Positions 1 to 4,723 of a DNA stretch of 6,807 bases are shown here, piece by piece; position 1 is the stretch's first letter; each line of letters opens with the position of its first letter. Under the pieces are notes generated by a model. It worked only from the letters and a program-made list of their open reading frames with translations, did not search any database and was not told the DNA's origin. A program made the translations under genes and the position numbers. This DNA comes from JAQUGA01 sp038210985 (lineage in GTDB: Bacteria; Bacteroidota; Bacteroidia; Bacteroidales; WCHB1-69). The DNA lies in assembly GCA_038210985.1 (NCBI GenBank), contig JBBQWB010000135.1, forward strand, positions 1-6,807, written 5' to 3'.

Positions 1-94
1 CGTCTTTTATTTTTTCAGCCTCTTCATTGTAATGTCCCAAGTCGTGTAACGCTCCAATTACAGAAATTTTAAAATTTAAGTCTTTAAATTGCAT
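1..94 (-). CDS. Partial CDS, N-terminal 31 residues of an unrecognised protein
   Basis: Reading the minus strand from the ATG at 94-92 gives an open frame to the window edge. It starts MQFKDLNFKISVIGALHDLG and continues HYNEEAEKIKD. The frame has no stop, the codon use is like the neighbours, and an A/T-rich stretch without a Shine-Dalgarno precedes the ATG, as is usual in Bacteroidota. There is no signal peptide, so a cytoplasmic protein is expected. The family cannot be told from 31 residues. It lies in the same direction as the recombinase gene but 224 nt downstream of it, so it is probably a separate transcription unit. The end of the gene is outside the window. Confidence 0.6.
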   Translation of the reverse strand, partial: MQFKDLNFKISVIGALHDLGHYNEEAEKIKD

Positions 95-145
95 AATTTA
101 TTTTGTTAATGATGTATTTTGTCTAAAGTTGCTACTAACGAGTGG

Positions 146-167
146 ATAGTCGCCTAATGGCGACTAT
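146..167. repeat. Perfect 9-bp palindrome with TAAT loop
   Basis: The arms atagtcgcc (146-154) and ggcgactat (159-167) are perfectly complementary around the loop TAAT. Outside them, gtg (142-144 region) and cac (172-174) can pair again after a small bulge. The arms are GC-rich compared with the surrounding DNA. No T-tract follows on either strand, so this is a poor intrinsic terminator. It could be a REP-like interspersed palindrome or a recombination/attachment relic near the recombinase gene. Confidence 0.6.
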
Positions 168-275
168 ATCTCACTTGGATTTATGTTTATATTTTTCTTT
201 ATAGTATTGTTTTTTAGTAGCTTAATCAAAAAAGTGATAGTTTTCATAAGGCTCACCATTTATTTAATCATTGTG

Positions 276-294
276 ATTATTCAACACGAATAAT
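276..294 (-). terminator. AT-rich hairpin just past the recombinase stop (weak terminator candidate)
   Basis: Arms attattc (276-282) and gaataat (288-294) form a 7-bp stem with a 5-nt loop, 24 nt beyond the recombinase stop codon on the minus strand. A second small hairpin, taatca/tgatta (265-279), overlaps it and would be mutually exclusive. Neither is followed by a clear U-run in the minus-strand transcript, so a terminator role rests only on position. Confidence 0.25.
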
Positions 295-318
295 TGGAAG
301 CAAATATAATAATAATTT

Positions 319-1932
319 TTAAATATCCAAATTATCTAGTGGACTTTTTATATTGTCAAACCCTTTTGTAGTAACATGAGTGTAAATCTCTGTGGTTCTA
401 CTACTTTCGTGGCCCATTAAACTCTGAATATATCTCAAATCTACGCCATTCTCCAAACAGTGTGTTGCAAAAGTATGTCGCAAAGTGTGCATCGTTACAT
501 TTTTTTCAATATTGGCTCTTTTCGAAACAGCTTTTATCGTATTCTGAATACTACTCGGTGAATATTCACCACCTTTTGCACCCTCAAAAACAAATTCTTT
601 AGGATTATATTGGACAAGATACAAATCTAAAATCGCTAAAAATTTAACCGCCAATTTTGTATATCTATCCTTTTTGCCTTTGCTTTGCTCTACTCTTATT
701 TGCATCCTCTCGCGGTCGATATCAACCAAACGCAATCTTACAATTTCTCCCAATCGCAATCCCGAAGAATAAGCCAACATCAATATACATTTGTGCTTAA
801 TATTGTCAACATTTGCAAACAAACGCTTCACTTCTTCCTCATTCAATACCGTGGGCAGTGTCTTCTCCTTCTTTGGACGGTCGATAAAATAAAACTTTCG
901 CTGACCACCCAAAACCTTTTCATAGTAAAACTTAATTGCGTTAATCGACTGGTTTTGATAAGAAGTAGACACTTTCCGTTCCATCACCAAATAACGCAAA
1001 AATTGTATAATCATCTGTTCATCAATTTTATTAACTTCATATCGATAATAATAATTGATAAACTCCTCAAATGCAGCACGATAAGTTTTTATTGTCTTTT
1101 CACTGTATCGAATCTCTCTTAATTTCAAAATCATCTCTTCTGGACAATTACGATAATTTGGAATGTCATACGGACTCATCCTTTTTACCCCATTTGTCCC
1201 CGAAGGTTCATCCTCAAATATAAGATTAATGCCTTTTTCATCAGCATAATATTTTATTTCTTCCAAATATTTTTCGGAGAAAGGAATAGTCCACCACTTG
1301 TTTTTAGCATCCCAAATATGATATGGGTACTTTTTCAACAAGTTCATAAAATCCTTATCAAAAGCAAAAATCAATTTTAGTCGTCCTGTCTTGGTTTTGA
1401 TAATTAACAAATCATTGGCACTTAATGTTCGAACTTCATTATTAATATTGATGTCAATTTTTTCATGTACAATAAATTCATCAATTCTGTTTTGGAAGTG
1501 ATCTTTTATCAAATCAAGATTGCCTGGATAATTAGGAATTTCCCAAAAATAATTACTTGAAACCCATCTAATATATTTTAATGACCTTGCAAAGGCAATA
1601 TCCGTATCATTTTTAGGCATTTTCAAAATAATCTTTTTTCCAATGACTTCAACCTTTATCAAATCCCTATCGTTTCTCTTTTTTGTCATTGTTTTATCAA
1701 CAGTTTTTTCTGCAACAACCTCTTTCTCCAATACAGGCAACACCATTTCTGGAAACAACTTCTTCAATTGCTCCCTTGTTTCAGCATTATTAGGCACCAA
1801 CCAAGCCTTGTTGGTCTGACTCCATGCCGAACCCACAATACTTCGTACTTTTGCTTTTATGGCATCATCAAAACCAAAAAACAGCTTGATTCGCTCCTGA
1901 TTTCTGTGTAAAATAAATTCTGCTTTTATCAT
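319..1932 (-). CDS. Tyrosine recombinase/integrase with three N-terminal W-x6-W-x2-P repeats
   Basis: This 537-residue protein is a site-specific DNA recombinase that cuts and rejoins DNA through a tyrosine nucleophile. The catalytic domain (about 358-530) has all the expected residues: R393 in SGLRLGE, K418 in SKGKKDR, H482 and R485 in HTLRHTFATH, H508 in MGHESS and Y517 in TEIYTHV. A core-binding (SAM-like) domain lies at about 262-345. The C-terminal phrase IKSPLDNLDI is common in Bacteroidota integrases. Ordinary XerC/D-type recombinases are about 300 residues. The extra 255 residues here hold three repeats of W-x6-W-x2-P (W37/W44/P47, W123/W130/P133, W207/W214/P217), about 85 residues apart. 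They resemble the DNA-binding HARP motif of SMARCAL1-type proteins, which is a family comparison from memory. The ATG at 1932 is the first in frame. The insertion patch that marks integron integrases is absent. It may belong to a mobile or genomic island, but neither boundary can be identified in this window. Confidence 0.95.
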   Translation of the reverse strand: MIKAEFILHRNQERIKLFFGFDDAIKAKVRSIVGSAWSQTNKAWLVPNNAETREQLKKLFPEMVLPVLEKEVVAEKTVDKTMTKKRNDRDLIKVEVIGKKIILKMPKNDTDIAFARSLKYIRWVSSNYFWEIPNYPGNLDLIKDHFQNRIDEFIVHEKIDININNEVRTLSANDLLIIKTKTGRLKLIFAFDKDFMNLLKKYPYHIWDAKNKWWTIPFSEKYLEEIKYYADEKGINLIFEDEPSGTNGVKRMSPYDIPNYRNCPEEMILKLREIRYSEKTIKTYRAAFEEFINYYYRYEVNKIDEQMIIQFLRYLVMERKVSTSYQNQSINAIKFYYEKVLGGQRKFYFIDRPKKEKTLPTVLNEEEVKRLFANVDNIKHKCILMLAYSSGLRLGEIVRLRLVDIDRERMQIRVEQSKGKKDRYTKLAVKFLAILDLYLVQYNPKEFVFEGAKGGEYSPSSIQNTIKAVSKRANIEKNVTMHTLRHTFATHCLENGVDLRYIQSLMGHESSRTTEIYTHVTTKGFDNIKSPLDNLDI

Positions 1933-1987
1933 TTTTTATGGTGGATATTTCTTATATGGATGGATAGGTGGAATAAATTCATTTGAA

Positions 1988-2115
1988 ACAACAAATTTTT
2001 AGAGTTCCGAATAAAACAATGTACATTTTCATTTACTTGCAACCATGAGGGTTGGAGCAAAAAAGGAAATGAAAACAAACAAAATGTTTTTTTCTGGATA
2101 ATCCAAATTTGTTGT
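1988..2115. repeat. Nested inverted repeat upstream of the recombinase gene
   Basis: Three dyads share nearly the same centre (about 2047-2052). The outer arms are acaacaaattt (1988-1998) and aaatttgttgt (2105-2115), an 11-bp perfect pair. The middle arms are ttttcattt (2026-2034) and aaatgaaaa (2067-2075), a 9-bp perfect pair. The inner arms are caacc (2040-2044) and ggttg (2050-2054), and ttgc/gcaa flanks this with a bulge. The outer arm begins 56 bp upstream of the recombinase ATG. Such spaced symmetry fits a recombinase binding/attachment region or an operator. Chance contributes more in AT-rich DNA, mostly to the outer two pairs. Confidence 0.5.
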
Positions 2116-2130
2116 AAAAATAACGATGAA

Positions 2131-2182
2131 GTTGGGGTTATTGTGCAATCACTATCTACAGCTTCGCCCTCTCAGTCCCAAC
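2131..2182. repeat. Imperfect hairpin gttggg/cccaac enclosing a small palindrome
   Basis: Bases 2131-2136 (gttggg) pair with 2177-2182 (cccaac), and a G-T pair can extend the stem inwards. The enclosed sequence contains attg-tg-caat (2140-2149). This stretch is visibly richer in G and C than the AT-rich DNA on its right. It may be part of the same attachment or regulatory region as the nested repeat next to it. Confidence 0.3.
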
Positions 2183-2218
2183 AAAAGCTAAAGACTTTTC
2201 ACCATAAATACAAGCATC

Positions 2219-2295
2219 AAATATAATTAAATTTTACTAAATATAATTAAAAAAAATTACATTAATATTCACTGTTCGCTGATGTAAATATAATT
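2219..2295. repeat. Three copies of aaatataatt(aa)
   Basis: Copies lie at 2219-2230, 2239-2250 and 2286-2295. The first two are identical over 12 bases and exactly 20 bp apart, about two helical turns, so they would present the same face to a binding protein. The third matches over 10 bases. The sequence is AT-only, so coincidence is a real alternative. Confidence 0.3.
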
Positions 2296-2581
2296 GGGGT
2301 TTATAATTAACAATAATTTCAACTCATATCGATTTCCTAGCATCTATTTGGTTATTTCACAAAATAAATATTATTTCTATGTGCTCCTAATATGAATAGA
2401 ACAAAATATATGGCTATTATTCCCTGATTTTTCATCAATTTTTATCGAAAACCAAGCAGAACATAATATTAATCGGAACTTACTTCAAGGTTTCTTTATT
2501 TCATAAGAGTTAGGTAGATATTTCTTACTTTTTGTAGCAACAGCTATATAAATTTATTATACTGAATATTATTTAATTAAC

Positions 2582-2612
2582 TTGTTTTTGTAGTAACTAT
2601 TGTTTATCTTTG
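2582..2612 (+). promoter_or_regulatory. Bacteroidota-type promoter for the rSAM/lipoprotein operon
   Basis: The -33 element TTG (2582-2584) is followed by a 20-nt spacer and the -7 element TATCTTTG (2605-2612). This matches the TAnnTTTG consensus of the Bacteroidota primary sigma factor. Transcription would start near 2618-2620, leaving a leader of about 240 nt before the first ATG at 2862. It is the best promoter match upstream of the operon on this strand. Confidence 0.65.
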
Positions 2613-2618
2613 CAAAAT

Positions 2619-2861
2619 GTATTTATACCGATAGAGTTTATGTTATTGTGCAAAAGATGTTTATTGAATTGGACTATTACAGAAACCGTATCGGTATAAC
2701 GACTACATGTGTAAATCATTAACCCTGAAGTAAAACCCTTTGTGTCTTTTGCAATTTGTAACGCAGTCCAATAAATTTTAAAGGATTGAAATTCAGAAAA
2801 AACGATTCGACAAGCAATTTATTTTGATTTTTTGAGTTATCTTTATGTCAAATTTTAATTT
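2619..2861 (+). promoter_or_regulatory. Long structured 5' leader with interleaved complementary segments
   Basis: Three perfectly complementary pairs lie in the order A-B-C-A'-B'-C'. A is tataccgata (2624-2633) with tatcggtata (2689-2698). B is gcaaaaga (2650-2657) with tcttttgc (2745-2752). C is attggact (2668-2675) with agtccaat (2765-2772). Because the order is not reversed, the pairs cross, so they would form pseudoknots or alternative, mutually exclusive folds rather than one hairpin. That is compatible with a switching leader RNA, and no known riboswitch class is recognised. The last 85 nt before the ATG are AT-rich, with no Shine-Dalgarno. Confidence 0.4.
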
Positions 2862-3635
2862 ATGAAGTCATACTATCTTTATTTATTGCGTTATGTTTTG
2901 AGTTTTATTGGTTTAATGATAGGATTTAGCTCGAAAATATTAGCACAATATGGAGCTCCTACAAACTATTTTAAGATAAATGGGAATATAAAATCCGAAA
3001 TATGTAACGACAATTTACCAGGAATTGCCATAAAAATTGAAGACAAATCAAATAATCGAGTGAATGAATTAGTATCCGATTCGGCTGGAAATTTTTCATT
3101 TACTGGCGAAACTGAATGGGGTAATAAAACGATACAAATTACATTTAAAGATGTGGATGAAGCTGAAAATCATGGCGAATTTCTTCCGCAAACTTTAACG
3201 TATCAAATTTCGCGTCAAAATATTATAAATGTCAATCTGCCTCACTCTGGTCGCCCGCCTTGTTACCCCGACGACACTAAAACAATTGCTCCAATTGATA
3301 CTTCAACTTCTGAAATAAATAAAAAAAATTGTCCATCTCGTAGCGATACTGACGAAAATTCTCCTTTGGAAAATTCACAATTTTTCGACGCAATTTTATA
3401 TCCTAATCCTACTCAAAATTGCTTTTATTTACGTTTTAAAATCGAATTTAAAAGCGATATTAAACTAGCAATTTATTCATCTATAGGTCAACTAATTTTA
3501 ACCGATCAATTTATTATTGAAGACAATGCTCAAGAGAAAAAAATCGATATAAACGCATTTACATCTGGTAGTTATATTTTAAGTTTAAGCGACGGACGTA
3601 AAACAATAAGCAAAAACTTTATTGTACAAAAATAA
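2862..3635 (+). CDS. Secreted YG-motif protein with a carboxypeptidase-regulatory-like domain and T9SS sorting domain
   Basis: This is a 257-residue exported protein, first in the operon. Residues 1-28 form a Sec signal peptide with a likely signal-peptidase-I site after ILA28, and there is no lipobox cysteine. The predicted mature N-terminus is QYGAPTNYFKINGNI, which carries the YG motif of the downstream lipoproteins (Y30, G31, F37, K38). Residues about 38-126 look like a carboxypeptidase-regulatory-like beta-sandwich, with LPGIAIKIED, then SDSAGNFSFTG, then FKDVDEAENHGEF. This layout resembles, from memory, the putative lipoproteins paired with radical SAM enzymes in Bacteroides (TIGR04134). 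A polar linker (127-172) follows. Residues about 174-257 are a type A T9SS sorting domain, with YPNP at 180-183, AIYSSIGQLIL, then TSGSYILSL, and the end KNFIVQK. It is therefore expected to be displayed at the cell surface or released. It is inferred to be a substrate of the radical SAM enzyme. Confidence 0.9.
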   Translation: MKSYYLYLLRYVLSFIGLMIGFSSKILAQYGAPTNYFKINGNIKSEICNDNLPGIAIKIEDKSNNRVNELVSDSAGNFSFTGETEWGNKTIQITFKDVDEAENHGEFLPQTLTYQISRQNIINVNLPHSGRPPCYPDDTKTIAPIDTSTSEINKKNCPSRSDTDENSPLENSQFFDAILYPNPTQNCFYLRFKIEFKSDIKLAIYSSIGQLILTDQFIIEDNAQEKKIDINAFTSGSYILSLSDGRKTISKNFIVQK

Positions 3636-3639
3636 TTTC

Positions 3640-3849
3640 ATGTATAAAAAACAAAAACATTTACGATTTACACTTTTTATATTTGGACTTTTACTGTTTG
3701 TTTTAAATGCTTGTAAAAAGTCCGAAGACAACCCAAACGATGGTGGGATTGCACCAATGTACGGTGTAAAAGAAAAAAAATTCAAGCAACCTAGTCCTGA
3801 TACTTCAGTAGTTGTCAATCAAAATTTCATTAATAAAAAAATCAAATAG
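3640..3849 (+). CDS. Small YG-motif lipoprotein 1 (putative radical SAM substrate)
   Basis: This is a 69-residue lipoprotein. The ATG at 3640 lies 4 nt after the previous stop. An in-frame TTG at 3622 would overlap the preceding gene and is less likely. A basic start (MYKKQKHLR) and a hydrophobic segment (11-22) lead to the lipobox LNAC with Cys25, where lipidation by Lgt and cleavage by signal peptidase II are expected. The mature part is only 45 residues, low in complexity and without a globular domain. It carries MYGVKEKKFK at 40-49, which fits the shared pattern Y-G-[AV]-x4-[FY]-[KI], 16 residues after the lipidated cysteine. Twenty residues follow the motif. The motif is shared with four neighbours of otherwise different sequence, so it is the best candidate modification site. 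The function is unknown. Confidence 0.85.
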   Translation: MYKKQKHLRFTLFIFGLLLFVLNACKKSEDNPNDGGIAPMYGVKEKKFKQPSPDTSVVVNQNFINKKIK

Positions 3850-3858
3850 AATATATTA

Positions 3859-4062
3859 ATGAAGGGAGAAAAAATCAAATTACAATTTTATTATCATCCA
3901 TTATTCCTGTTTTTGTTAGGTTTGATTTTTTTTATTTCAAGTTCATGTAGCAATCTAAGACATAAAGTTAAAGCAATGTATGGCGTAAAAATGAGTAATT
4001 ATAAAACGTTAAATCAAAATAGCAATCTAACTAACTCTTTCAATTTTAGGCCCAACATTTAG
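3859..4062 (+). CDS. Small YG-motif lipoprotein 2 (putative radical SAM substrate)
   Basis: This is a 67-residue lipoprotein starting 9 nt after the previous stop. Residues 1-29 form the signal peptide, with a hydrophobic core at about 14-27. Cys30 follows in SSSC, a usable lipobox although it lacks the typical leucine at -3. The mature chain is 38 residues. It carries MYGVKMSNYK at 40-49, with the tyrosine only 11 residues from the lipidated cysteine, the shortest spacing of the four. The tail is rich in asparagine (NQNSNLTNSFNF). Before the motif, the basic stretch NLRHKVKA is the only other notable feature. No domain is recognisable. The role as a modified peptide is inferred from the motif and from the radical SAM gene in the same operon. 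Confidence 0.82.
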   Translation: MKGEKIKLQFYYHPLFLFLLGLIFFISSSCSNLRHKVKAMYGVKMSNYKTLNQNSNLTNSFNFRPNI

Positions 4063-4066
4063 ATTG

Positions 4067-4333
4067 ATGAAAAAATCGTACTCAAATTCAAAAACTAAAT
4101 ATTATCAATTGCTAACTTACTGCTTAGGAGTATGTTTTATATTTTTAAGTGGATGCAAAACTAAACAAATCGAATCTAAAGAATCAAACAAAAATATAGC
4201 AACAACAAACGATAGTGTCCCAAAACCTAAAATTATTAATTCGGATACTATCTGGCAAATTGAGGCTATTTATGGAGTAAAGCGAATTATATATATTGAA
4301 CAAGAAAGTGGAACTCCATTTAATGATGAATAA
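4067..4333 (+). CDS. YG-motif lipoprotein 3 (putative radical SAM substrate)
   Basis: This is an 88-residue lipoprotein. The ATG at 4067 is preferred over an in-frame TTG one codon upstream (4064), and it lies 4 nt after the previous stop. The signal peptide ends in the lipobox LSGC with Cys30. Its segment KYYQLLTYCLGVCFIFLSGC is closely similar to the next gene's KYYKIAVYFLGVSFLFISGC, so the two are probably duplicates. The mature chain begins with a flexible K/S/N/E-rich spacer (31-60), followed by IYGVKRIIYI at 68-77, with the motif tyrosine 39 residues after the lipid anchor. Eleven residues remain after the motif. It is the only copy with isoleucine instead of lysine at the last motif position. 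No enzymatic domain is present. Confidence 0.85.
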   Translation: MKKSYSNSKTKYYQLLTYCLGVCFIFLSGCKTKQIESKESNKNIATTNDSVPKPKIINSDTIWQIEAIYGVKRIIYIEQESGTPFNDE

Positions 4334-4359
4334 TATCTGTTTCAACCAAACTTTTGTCT

Positions 4360-4722
4360 ATGAAAATATTTTTTAAAACCGTACGATTAAAATATTACAA
4401 AATTGCAGTTTACTTTTTAGGAGTAAGTTTTTTATTTATTAGTGGCTGTCGATCAAAAAATGTTGAAAATAACACTTCCGTAAATTCAGAATCAACTGAA
4501 ACTAAATCAATAATAAATTCGGCAAAGGATACTTCAAAAAACCAACCCAACATCACACTTCAGAAGCCTATTTTAGAAGAAAAAATACCTGTGAAAAAGA
4601 AAAAACCGGCATACAAACCCGATAGTAACCGTGTAATGAAACCAGTAACTGCTTATGGTGTGAATACTTACGATTACAAAGTAACAGTTCCAACCGAAAA
4701 TAAAAATTCCAACGAAAAATAA
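4360..4722 (+). CDS. YG-motif lipoprotein 4 with long spacer (putative radical SAM substrate)
   Basis: This is a 120-residue lipoprotein. The ATG at 4360 gives a standard signal peptide, and the TTG two codons upstream is not needed. The 26-nt gap before it is the widest in the operon. The lipobox ISGC gives lipidation at Cys30. A long hydrophilic spacer follows: S/N/T-rich to about 66, then lysine- and proline-rich (KKKKPAYKP at 79-87). The motif AYGVNTYDYK lies at 98-107, with the tyrosine 69 residues from the anchor, the longest distance of the four. The motif lysine at +3 is asparagine here. The sequence YGVNTYDYKV is the copy closest to the YG-x-P-x-x-D-Y-K form that I recall from Bacteroides relatives. 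Thirteen residues follow. Its stop lies 1 nt before the radical SAM start, implying co-translation. Confidence 0.87.
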   Translation: MKIFFKTVRLKYYKIAVYFLGVSFLFISGCRSKNVENNTSVNSESTETKSIINSAKDTSKNQPNITLQKPILEEKIPVKKKKPAYKPDSNRVMKPVTAYGVNTYDYKVTVPTENKNSNEK

Positions 4723-4723
4723 T

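Larger units (their letters stand above)
1933..2581. other. Gene-free AT-rich region upstream of the recombinase
   Basis: No credible reading frame was found on either strand in this 650-base stretch. The part next to the recombinase (1988-2115) holds nested inverted repeats. Bases 2131-2182 hold a second pairing, gttggg with cccaac. Bases 2219-2295 hold three copies of an AT-rich 10-12-mer. Bases 2300-2581 are AT-rich sequence in which I see no specific element. The position between the divergent recombinase and operon suits an integrase recognition region or regulatory DNA, but that is inference. Confidence 0.6.

Noticed and set aside
146..174. Integron attC-like site
   Set aside because: A TAACG occurs on the left, but there is no matching CGTTA-type half on the right, and the recombinase lacks the insertion typical of integron integrases.
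685..1122. 145-codon plus-strand frame opposite the recombinase
   Set aside because: It is antisense to a gene with complete catalytic motifs, has low-complexity S/Q/L/I-rich composition and no recognisable domain.
2640..2699. 19-codon leader peptide frame (MLLCKRCLLNWTITETVSV) in the operon leader
   Set aside because: It is short enough to occur by chance in AT-rich DNA and overlaps the complementary segments. It has no run of one regulatory codon that would suggest attenuation.
2838..2845. TATCTTTA as a second promoter close to the first operon gene
   Set aside because: The last -7 base is wrong, no TTG lies at the right distance, and the start would fall almost at the ATG.
3585..3818. 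77-codon minus-strand frame across the first and second operon genes
   Set aside because: It is antisense to two genes with clear secretion signals and has no domain or plausible start context.
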